From positions 2,710,017 through 2,774,016 of the forward strand of contig NC_053414.1 in the NCBI RefSeq assembly GCF_016859285.1: a DNA stretch of 64,000 nt, in the 5' to 3' direction. A program made the translations under genes and the position numbers. This document shows positions 45,501 through 57,500 of this stretch, piece after piece (within the stretch, counting starts at the first letter, position 1; each line of letters opens with the position of its first letter). The notes under the pieces were generated by a model. That model was not told the DNA's origin and did not search any database. It saw nothing but the letters and a program-made list of their open reading frames with translations. The DNA comes from Xiphias gladius. Its lineage: Eukaryota; Chordata; Actinopteri; Istiophoriformes; Xiphiidae.

Positions 45501-48500
45501 TAAGGACATAAACTCCTCCACGCTCAGGGACCCGGAGTTATCTAGGTCGAGTTTCTTAAATCTCTTCCCCAGCCTCTTAATCTCATCAGCATCAACTGGA
45601 ATGAGAGAGAGAGAGATTTTACAGCTTTTGTGTATTACAGAGAGGGCGCCACTGAAACGAACGCGTTGAGTTTCAGCACAACAGGAGGAGAGCGTTTGGA
45701 CGATGTTGTGTGAACGCTGAGTGTGGGCGAAACTTCTACCTGCGAAGTTCAGGACACACGGATGTTGAAACACCCGTCGTCCACCTGTGTCTCGTTTCCT
45801 TCCTGTGCTGCCTTCAGAAACAGTTTCTCCCGGACACACGACCAAACTCACCTGGTTTCTTGTTTCTACTGGCCATGATTGTTCAGTGCCGCTGGTCCGC
45901 ACTGCACCAGTTACAGTGAACCCTGAGCTACTGGACCTCCTGGTGCCTCGCTCTAAGCTCTAAACACCGGGTCATGTGACACCTCTTTCAACACTAATCA
46001 CTCTGCTGATGACCACGAATCAACTGGACACCTTGGAGGTGGGGGCCGTGTTGTGTTTGTAACCTGTTGGCTCATGGAGATAATAATTTAACCTGTCAAA
46101 TTAAATATTTAAAAAAAAAAAAAAAAAAAAAATCTGAAAAATTTCGGTCTGAGGAGAAAAGTGGGGGGGAAAAAAAGTCCAATTATTTTTAAATAAACAA
46201 AATATTTGAAAAAATATGGAACCTCTTAGCGAATATGTTCAGATGGGAAGATGTAGGAATGACAGTCGTTTGATTATGGTAATGCTTGATCACATGGACT
46301 GTGATTTACAGTGTAATTTCATTGTGGGTGCATTGGAAGAGTGTTTCTGTAAATACTGTGAACCTACAGGAACAGCACTGGAAACCAAACTGAAGTTTGG
46401 AAACGTGGTGTCAACGACTGTTTTTTCTTACTGTGGAATGTAAAACAATTAAAACGATAAGGACTCTGTTCCTCTTCAAACATTAAAGATGAGCCGTGGT
46501 GGATCCACCAACATCTGCATGTTGGTTTATTACAGCGCTTTATCACGTGGTAGTTTTTCTTTCCACAGCTGCGTCCGACAAAGGTGCGTTTGTTTTCCGC
46601 TCCGGCGTAGCTGCAGGAGCCACCTGCCTGCCGGGAGCAAACTTTCAATAGTTTTAACCCATTTCTCCGCTGGTCTTTATTCCGGTTCCCAGAGAGAAGT
46701 GGGAGACGTGATGATAAATCCCTGCAGTTATATCGTATTTTCTCCTTCACACTGCGATTACGTCTACGACTCAAAGTTCAATTTCTGTTTTACATTCCAC
46801 AGTCAGAAAAAGGTCTGTGGGCTGTTTCCTCTCGCTACTCTTCAGTTACACAGTAAGAAGTCGTTGACACCACGTTTCCAAACTTCAGTTTGGTTTCCAG
46901 TACTGTTCCTGTAGGTTCACAGTATTTACAGAAACATTCAGAGTTTAATTTATTTCTCCTTTCCTCTAAATGTCCAGTCGTTGTCTTCCCTTCAACCTAC
47001 ATTATAGTTCCATCAGGAACCAATAAGTCTCTTATTACCACCTGATTCATGCAATTAAATTACACGGTACAACGTATTATAAAGTGTAACCCAGATTTCA
47101 TCCAAATTTGACCAAATTTCCAGAAAATCCATCAAAGCTCAAACGATGGTAAATGTGATGGATGCACGGCTTCTCTTTAGACGGGTTCCACTACTCAGAA
47201 TCCCAAACCCAAAAACTGCAGGTTTTACTTATCGATCGTCTCAAAACTCACCACCATGCTCACGGTTACATGTCGAGACTTCTCCCTGACCTCAGACAAA
47301 CCTGTCAGTCCGTCTGCAGTTCGACGGTGCAACGTGAGCGGTTGTAATTGTTTTGTCTATAAAAAATCCTCGGACTGTCGTAGATACAAGAAGCGAATCC
47401 CCAGGCTCAGAGTTAACTGTAACATTTTGTGTGGTGTGCAGTTGCCGTGGCCTCCGAATGTCTCGTTTCCAGACCATTTTCCAGCAAGCGAAATGTGATT
47501 CTGGTATTTTAGGTACACTTCTTGAAGTTCTGCATAAGAAATAACAATGACCTTTGTTTGCTAATGCTTTTCAGAGTTCAAACTTGAGTGCAGTTCATTT
47601 TAAGTCTCCTGCATGTCTGACCGCCAATCCACCACTCCCCGCCGCGCTGCTGTTACGACAAAGAACGACCACTAGATGGATCCAAACACAAAGGAACAAC
47701 ACACCTGCAGTTACTGCACTGTTGCCAAGCACCAAACACTCCTGACAGCCCAGTGAAAACACAAATAAAATGCACTTCTTGAAAAATTAAGATCCGGTTT
47801 CCCCCGCCCCAGAAAAACCTACAAGTGGGAGAAAGTCTCTTGATGACTGTGAATTATTGCTGAGACTAGGGACGATATAAATGTTGTTCCACCCACAAGC
47901 CGGCAGCGGAGGGCGTCGCGATGCCGGCTTTGTTGGGTTCACAAGCAAACGTGGCACAGTGAGGGTCCTCTTAACGGCCATCCAGCGGGAACTCGGATCG
48001 AAAGAGACTGAAGATTCACCGCAGGCATAATACACGGCAAGCGGCAACATCTGTGATGTGATGAGGTTGATCATTCCTCGCACAGTGACGCCATGTGGTT
48101 CAAAATTTTACGACTTTAATCTCGTAAAGTCTGACTCTTTTCTCAGAATAACAACCCCCTCCCCCGGCTCCATCATTTGTACATCTAATTAAATATTAAA
48201 CTATTCTGTATTTATTTATTTACTGAATGATTGATCGATCGATTGATTGAACCTACAACGGCCCAGATACCCCGTCGTAAAATCTGCAGCTAATTCGCTG
48301 ACAAAGCAATTTGTTTTGTAGTCGCGTATTTTGATGAGCGATCATGGTCAGAAAGATAATTACAGAATTTAAATACATTAAAGGTCTATTTATGCCGACC
48401 ATAAAAAGTATAAAAAGGCTTTTAATTTCATGAAAATCTTAAGGATTATAACTCTTTGACTTCAGACTGACCATATGATTCCCGCAGCTTTAAGCAAAAT

Positions 48501-51500
48501 CAACACGATGTCCTACACTTGAATCATCAGCACTGGGTCGACCTATACTTACTTCTTCTTGGCAGGCTTTGAGGGCTGTAAGGGAGAGACACCTGGGACA
48601 AACATGCAGAGGGTCGGGTGACTGATGGGGGTAGGCCAAATGCCAGACCACTCCTCCTGCCACATGTTAAACTCATACGTAAACTTTAACATAAGGCCCC
48701 CGATATAACAACTATGAGTTTCAGGGTGAACTTTTAGCTCCTAAAAGTGCTCAGAAGAATGGAAAGACTGAATTCCTGCATGACAACTGATCAAACCCCA
48801 TCTGCCGATGAAGTCCATGTGGTACGGTCAGAAGCTACAGAACAACCCAGTAAGATGACCTTGGGCCCAGATTGTTTTGTCCATTCAAGCGGCGAACACT
48901 CCAAACACCAAACCCACAGTCACCCAGCGTAGGCTTGGGTGGTATCTATGTACTCATACCTTAATACCCTCCCAACATTTCACCAGGCTGAGGTGCTATG
49001 GGACGGTATATCTTAAAATATTAATAATAATTCATTAATTTTGAAAGGGTAAGTAACTATCACATTGTCCACCCCATTTATATCAATGAGGCTAAATAAC
49101 AGAAACACTTCTCAGTACCTGTAGACCAGGATTATTACTATGGAAGTAGGATGACAAGAACTTGATCCCCCGGGGATCGGCAGTAACTGCCATTCACATA
49201 CCTTACTCCTCCCACCTGTGTGGTGTAGTATCACCTTTGCTCCATGTTAATCAGAAAAACCCTGCCGTCTCACAATAACTGTGTAAATCGGAGGGAGGGG
49301 ACAAAACCTGACAAACAGAGCTGCAGTTTGAGGAGGAGCAACACTGGACAGACAGGAGGGCGTCAACGTCACACTCCAAAACTGAAACTGAAAGTCTGTC
49401 AGAGCAACAACCGAGCTGCGATCCAGACGAGTCTGTTTCTCTCTGAAAGAAAATTAAACTGAGACCATCAGATCTTTCTCAAGAACCCAACTAAACCCTG
49501 GTAAGTACAGTTGATCATAGTTACTGTTTGAGCAGTCAGCAGTAACACAAAACTTCAGCTCTACTCAGGTGGGAAGTTTCACTCTCTACATTTCCTACCG
49601 ACACGTGGAATAGGTTACAATGACTGGCTTTTTTCCCACAGGCCCGTTATAGTCAGGAACTTTGTAACTTCTTGCTAAATTTCTGTGTTGTGGAGTTTCG
49701 TTTCACTCTTTTCATGGTTTTATTTCTATTTACTAGTCACTTCCTACAGCAACATTACATTCTATTTTCTCCGTTTCAACTGTGACCCTTGGGAGGGCTT
49801 TTATTGTGAAGCGGCTAGAGGAAATACATTATGTTTTTGTAACCAAGTAAGCTGAAGTTGTTTTATTGAAGAGAAGCAGTGCTACTCTTCAATAAAAATT
49901 AGTCTACACAATAAGAGATGGAAAATTTTCAATGCTATTTAGTCAGCGGATCAGTTCTGAACATTGCAGCAAGAAATTGTACGAGCAGAGGCAACCACAA
50001 TGAGCCGTCTCTTACCCTGTTTCGTGGAAACCACCACATATCCATCACATCATCAAGGCGAACAGTGCCTTTTACCTGCTATGAAGCCCTGTGAATGACA
50101 ACTTCAGCCTTCCAGCACAGCTGAAATGGTCATAGCTGCTCACAGCTCAGCTTGGTGCAAGTATCCCAATTCCCACTGAAATATGGCATAACTCCAAATT
50201 ACTTTGCCTAATATCACATTTTATACTCAATGGAAAAGTCATCATTCTGTCTGTTTAAACAAATAATTAAACTGTATTGTGAATTAAACTTTGTCGGCCA
50301 CAATTTAGCTTTATTAGCTTAAATTGATCATAAATAAACAAAACAAAAAAATTAATTCATTTTAACCTAATTATTTTATACTGAAAGGATAACAACAGAC
50401 TCTGAGCCGACCACCATGCACCTGCCCATATTCATATGATCTCTGAAAATAAAACTACATCAACTGGTGATCCCAGCACAATAACTACTGAGGAATATAC
50501 ACTCAAAGCCTCAGGCATTAAACAGGAGAGTTGACGGAGCATCCTAACAAAGACAAGCTAGTTTCTTGTTTTTAGATGATCTACAATGTTGGTGGTTGAG
50601 TTGTGAAATGGGAAATGGACCCCCCCACCCACCTAGTTCGGTCGGACAGGAGCATATCAACCAACCAGTCGACGGGGAAGACTACAGCCCTGGTGTTGGG
50701 GAAATCCTATAACTACCCCTGAGCAGGCGAAGTCCAGCAGTTCACTGGGGAAATACAGCACAGGTGAGCCAGAGTGAACCCTGCTGCTCACCTCCCCCCG
50801 TTTCAGCTCGTTAACCCAAACACACCAGTGAGGTCTGGTGAGAATTGAGACCCTGAGTGCTGCTAATGTGGAGTTAGTGTCCAGCTATGACTTTTTGTAC
50901 AAGGCAAGACCCCATAATCAGCTGCAGTGACACAAACACCTGTAAGAGCCCTTGCCGAGGTCACACAACAGGGTTTGGTCTTACTCGAATATTAGAAAAC
51001 CAAATATTTGGTATCAACTTTCCAGACCAATCGGCTCAAGAAAAGACTAAGCTGTTTCTGGGAATCAAAAGGCACCATGAGAGTCAGGGTTTCCGAGTGC
51101 GGAGGCGTGCACAGAAAGTACACAGGTCATGAATCTAAACACCTCCCCCAGCCGAAGCTTCCCCCAGTTTTTGACACCTTTCCTAACTGCTCGTTAGGAC
51201 CTAGGCCCCCCAAACCTTCCACCCACTCAAATCTATCAGACACCAGCAACAGCTGACATGATTTTGCGACCCAAGTTCAGCTTACACTACCCATCCTCTA
51301 GAAGTGAATGCTACTCGAAAAGTAGGTTCACATACGTTTTAGGGCCTTTATTTCTAATTAAGAAGACAGCTTTCCTCTCTGGAGCTGGGGTCAGAGCAAA
51401 GGGGCCAACTAATTAAAACTGAGATATTGCTGTGACTAAAAATAAACGAGGCTCTCCCAGCAACCCTGAAACTGACCTTTATAGAGCCATGGGGCATTTT

Positions 51501-54500
51501 TAGCCTCAGTGTGTTGGGAGTCTGTGTCAGGCTGCCGGCAGGGGTCTGCAGGAGGAGGTGCAGCACACGGTGATGTTCACATCCAACTAAAGCCTCGATC
51601 ACAACAGTTCACCTCCGTAAGGTGTCCCAAAGTCACTGTGAAGTCATCGCCTGTTCTCTACGTCTGCCTTTTCCCCTGATGATCACTCCTCCAATAGTGC
51701 AGGATGTTGAACCACAATACTTTTTGATTTCTGTTCGTATGGTGTCTGTGCATCAAGCATCACAACCTGTCTAGTATTGACAGTTGACAGTGAAGGTTTG
51801 GTTTTTTAATCTTTTCTATTAATCAGATACTTCCTCAGTGAAACATCCTTTTGTGAATTCAAACATTTGATTCCAGCAAAGTTTTTAGCCTGAACTTTAA
51901 TTTAAGTACCACTGTTTAGCATTGATAGGCAGTATATAAACATTTAATAATGGCTGTAAGCAGATGCAAGTGTTTATTAATGTATGTGGCAACAACTATG
52001 ACTATATTGTGTATAAACAGATAAAGAAATGCAAATGCAATAATATTAAATACTGTACATTCTTAAGGACTTAAAACGTCCTTAAAACTGTTTAAAACTG
52101 CATTCAAATGTGTTATAAACAATTTAATAAATGTTTGTACTCTACTTATGAATGCTAAATAGGGGCACTTGAAGAAAGTGTTTCCAGTTGTTACTATATT
52201 TCACCTCTCTGACGACATTACGCACTGATGCATTTGATGTTCAACAGGTTTCATTTTGTTGCATAAATAAAAAAGTTTTGTGGAAGAATATCTTTACGCT
52301 TAAAATGAGGTATTTTAACAAAAAAAAAAAACCAAACACTCGTATGACTCACCGTTTTGGGTTTCACCAGTTCTCACTGAAAAAATACACGGATATTTAA
52401 AAGTGATAATCTAATCTAATGTTTACGTTGCCCCGCGTCCAAACGCTGTTGTGTTTACTGGTATGAGAACACAAGGTTCAGCTCAGCTCAGCTAAGAAAA
52501 TGCTTCCGTTAAGATACGGAAGAAGTGTTTTCTCTCCAAATGATTTATTTAAATCTAAGATGCTAACATAGATACTCTTTACACATGAAACTAAAAAAAT
52601 AATGAAGTCTAACCATACACTAGGTTACTAAACAGTCAGGGAAAGCTGCAAATGTTTGTAACTTGCACTGACAATGTTTCATCTAATGCCGTCTGGTGAA
52701 GTGACATTTACTGATACTTACAGTGCGAGCACATTTCCAGGGGATAACTGGCTTCATTTCCCTGAAAAAGAGAAAAGACTGACAATGAAACACGTGTTCA
52801 GGATTCAGACATATGATTAAAAAAAGAAAAAGAAAGAAAAAGAAAATCTCTGCAGTTAATTGCTGATGGCCAAAATATTTTGTATAAAAGAAAGTGGAGC
52901 AGGACTGTGGTCTCCTCTCAGTCTCAGTGTGAACTGCAGAGCTGGGTTTTGGGCCTGTGGAGAGGTGCCTGAAGCCCATCGCTACTTCACAACACGTACC
53001 ACTGATGTTAGGTGAGCTAACATTTTTACGAATATATCAGTTCAGCATGGACCGGGAGAAATCTGACAGTTGATGCGTCAGAGCAGGGCGAGCTGCAGTT
53101 TGAGATTCCTTTCAGACGCTGCTGCAGCACCAGCAGCTTTACTGTCATGTAGGCCGTAAAATGTCACTCACAGAATCTGGTGGGTAAACTGATCCGAGGA
53201 GGGGGTACCCTCCATCATCCTAAATATACAGGCACATGTTTAATCTGAGGTCAGATTCAATAACTCATTCTCTTCTTGTTGCTCTGCGAGTAGATGAAGA
53301 CAGGACTGAGTGAATGACCTGATTTATTGCCCTGAGTAGCTAACGTTTATGAAAAATCTGTAAAATGATCAACTCAAATGCAAAAAATATGAATTAGCAT
53401 TTTTCTGTGTCCTGTTCTTAGCCAATCCTTGGTGCTCTCTATTATGCATGAGAGCGACAGAGTGATCTGGACTCCGCCGGATCTGAAAATGAGGCCAACG
53501 TGCCGCCTTGATTTGCCTCGTCGCTCTGGGACCCTCAGAAACTGAAGGAGGCCGCAGCTCTCCTCCTCAACTGGCGACCAGCGCCACACTAACTCTAAAT
53601 CACGTAAACGGGTAACGTGAGGTTTATACAGCCTTCCAGCACTTCTCAACCATAATCTCGTCTGGGATGCTGTTTATCACCGCTGACTTGGTGAATACTG
53701 AGATGGCTCACTTCCCGACCTGTACCATGTTTTGGAGCGAAAATGCCTTGACAGATGGCAATTAAAGTCACTTGCCAAAAAAACAAAACAAAACATGACA
53801 TTGAAAATGTTATTATTCAAACAACTGACGCAGGGATATAGTGACTCCATTAGATGTGTGTGTTGGAGTTAACAGGATATTTGAAAAAAGGTTCAAACTA
53901 CATCAGATTTCAGAAAGGCTAGTTAATTATGAACAGCTTGCTGGAGTGGGGCTGCAACTAATGATTACTGTATCTGTCCATTGTTTTCTTGATGAACTGA
54001 TTAATCTTGTGGTCTATGACATGATTTTTAAAAAAAATGATTACCACAATTTCCTAGAGCCCAAGTGAGGTCATCAGGTTTTTTGTTCTGTCCCAAGTCT
54101 TAAATCCTAATAATATTACGTGTTCTATCACGTAAGACATAGAAAAGCAGAAAATACTCACAATCTAGAAGCTGGAACTAGAAAATGATTGGCTGGAAAA
54201 AAAAAAAAAAAAAAAAAAGACTTTAAACCTGAATGAGCTCATGACTTTAAACTGATGTTCTGTCCACTTGTCCTCATCAGAAACAAGTAGTGAGCACACC
54301 ACTGACTTATCAACTTTTAAGTTGATATGTTGACCTTGCTAGCAAATAGTTGTTTATTTCCACACCCACAGAGCAACATGATCCTTCATCTGGATCTGGT
54401 GTCTGTGTCACCTGATGAATCTAGGTCCAGTACTCCCCTCTCTTTTAGCTCTGGTTTTGGTCTCCACCAGCTCCTGAGGGAAACATCTGGCTCTTTAGCT

Positions 54501-57500
54501 GCTAAATGCTCCACCATGTTCACCAGCTGCTCTCTGACTGGGTCTGTCTGCTGTTTGCTGCTGAGCAGGTAGCGGACAGTGGCTTTTTACAGCTGTTTCT
54601 CTGAAAACAGCTGCCTGCTGCGGCCGAAAACGACGAGCGGTGACAGTGAAGAGAGTGAGCCAGAACGGTAAAGCTGTGGTCTGGACGGATAAACAATGAG
54701 CTGAGACTCAGCGTAAAGCTCGGTAAAGCCGAGGGGAGCTGCAGGCTCAGCTGATAATTCTCTGTAGGTTCATCACGACCACAGATATCTGAACATTGTT
54801 ATTTTAACATTGTTATGAAAATATCTCTCATAGCCACTTTAATGATTAATGATGAATTGATTATCAAAATAGTTACCTTTTTTTGTCAGACGACTGATCA
54901 ATGAATAATTTCAGCTCTGTAATCTAAAGTGAAATATCTGATCATTGAGGGAGACTCTGTGGTTTGGATCTTGATCTCACTTCATTTTCTGCAAATTACA
55001 GCCAAAAAGCAAACTCGTTCCAAAAAGGCTGTTCTGTTTTCCTCCATTCCTTTAATTCCAGATGCAACTATTCTGTTTGATTGAGTCTGTTTGATTGATT
55101 TTGAGTCTGACTGAGGCTGAACGAAGAGTTGATTTAATTTCTTTGCTTGTTGAGCTCAAACGTTCCTCCTCCCTCCTCGGTGAACTCAACATGCAGATTT
55201 CTGTTGCAGCCCGTCGTCTGACAACATTTCAAAAAGAGACCGTTTCTATAAAAATTTCCTTCTGTACTTTTTTCCTCCTGTGGATTTCATAACGTATCCA
55301 TCTTCTACCAGTTGTAAAAGTGAAAACTAACAACTATATTGTCAAACATTAATATTTAGGTGGCCCACCCAGCTGCATTAAACTTGGGTTCTGTTTGGGT
55401 GCTGTTGTGCGTTGAGTTGAAGAGTCTTTTTTCCCTCCTTTTCATCTGCGACTCCCTCAACTTGGGAACCACTGAATTAGGATAAACGGCTGGTCTATGA
55501 TCGTGATAACTCAACAGCGGGACATTAAACCTATTACCTTTACCTACAGCTATCATATTTTCTCTATGTTTCTTCTTTTTCTGATCACAGGCCAAAACTG
55601 TCCACTCAGTCAAATGAACCTGCACTTTTCCCCGGTTTATTCCATCGGGGCAGCGGTGCACGTCGGCACCCGGAGCCCTTTAAAGTCCCTTGGTGTTTAA
55701 GTTCGAGTTAGAGACATGTCTCTTCCGTGATAAATTTGTTCCTGTCAATCATGCAGCACAAGGTGTTGTCAACACCCCCGACCCTGTGCGGCTGTTTAAA
55801 GAAGCCTGTTCAAACACACTGAAGTTAAATACGTTAAAATTTAAACGAAAACATCTGCATCGCAAGTCCAGGCAGCTAAGCAGGTAAACTACTCAGGTCA
55901 TTCACTCAGTCCTGTCTTCATCTACTCACAGAGCAACAAGAAGAGAATGAGTTATTGAATCTGACCTCAGATTAAACATGTGCCTGTATATTTAGGATGA
56001 TGGAGGGTACCCCCTCCTCGGATCAGTTTACCCACCAGATTCTGTGAGTGACATTTTACAGCCTACATGACAGTAAAGCTGCTGGTGATGCAGCAGCGTC
56101 TGAAAGGAATCTCAAACTGCAGCTCGCCCTGCTCTGACGCATCAACTGTCAGATTAACTACAGGAAAATGCACCTAGTTGTTTCTTTTTAATTTCACTGT
56201 GGCCCTTTTTTGTTAGTTAAAAGTAGAGACTGACAGGAAACCGAAGAGCAGACATACACGAGCCTATGTTTATATCACACCCAGTGTGATTTGTCTCATG
56301 GACATGGAGAGATTTGGACAAAATTTACACTACACAGCCCCTCACATCCACGCTGATGTGAAAAGCTTAACTTGGCTTTACGCTAAAGTCACACTAACGC
56401 AACCAAAATCTCAAAATGCAGGTGAAAATGACGTGGCTCTTTGTCCAGGTCACCATCCAAACTATAACGCCTAATAAACAGCCTTTCCCCTGTTTCAGTC
56501 GGCAAACGACACAACTGTTGAGCATGTGTTGAGCCGTGGGACAGACAGTCCCATGGTCTGGACATTGTCTGATAAAATAAACACTCCATCTTTACCAGCA
56601 GTCATTCCTGGGCCGCTGCCGATAAAACGCGTATTTTATCACCAGGACAGTTGTGAGAAAAGAGGCGACTAAAGCTCGTCTTAACTTTACTGTCACACAG
56701 CCCCCGACCCTCACTGGGCCGGCTGATGATACCATTCAGTAAAAGCTCGGCGTTCCTCGTACGAACTGAAACACCAAGCCGGTCACGCTCTGGAGGCTCA
56801 GTCTGGAGGGGAGAACGACGCTGGGCCGGAACTGAGAGAAAAGGTGCTCCGGTGTGAAACTGTTCCCACGGGACACTTCAATGCTGGGATAGCTATTGTC
56901 CCTTTTTTTACACAATCTCAGATGACTTGACTTTGACACCAGCTGAGACATCTGAGCTCCAGTGTACTGGAAAACCTGTCATCTATCACACGACACTATA
57001 CAACAGTTCTGGTCATCTTTTTCAAAATAAAACTCCTCCTGGAGAACACCTGTCAGTTGTACAGTGTAAACAACCACTGGTAAAGAGGCAGTTACAATCA
57101 ACTGGTTCCTGCCAATGTCACATGAATGGGGAGTTTCAATTATGAGTACAGCAGCTCACATATACTGTCAAGCGCAGATTACGTCTCTTACGTGTCCACT
57201 GAATACAAGTGGAGTTAAAAATGTTGTCTGGGTGTTTTTTTTTGTTGAAGTGTTTTAATCCTGAAATCGTTTTCAAATTTTCATTTAGTTAGATTTGAAT
57301 GTTTATACATGCGAGTGTAACTGCTGAAAAGACGGTAAAGGAACAGTTGCCTGCTTCATAACTAATTCTGCAACGCAATAAAAACAGTCTTTTGTTTGTG
57401 GGAACACCACTAGAAACGTTAACCTGAACAATCTCTTAACATCAAATATAGTGTCCTCAATGTTCATCGTCTAGCTGGATCAAATAGTCGACTAACGAAT

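Larger units (their letters stand above)
53060..56155. repeat. 263-bp inverted repeat pair, 3 mismatches, 2.57-kb spacer
   Basis: Left arm 53060-53322 and right arm 55893-56155 are equal in length. Read against each other on opposite strands they differ at only three positions (about 98.9% identity), with no gaps. Both ends stop abruptly. Inside are older dispersed repeats (53.95-54.93 kb). No target duplication is visible at the outer ends and there is no transposase frame in the spacer. It lies wholly in ppp3r1 intron 1, so the pre-mRNA could form a long duplex. Confidence 0.95.

Noticed and set aside
45282..45902. A 206-codon minus-strand frame as an independent calcineurin-like gene
   Set aside because: It merges intron 2 sequence, exon 3 and intron 3 of ppp3r1. 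Only 45419-45595 is coding in this frame, plus the possible alternative start exon, which uses a different frame.
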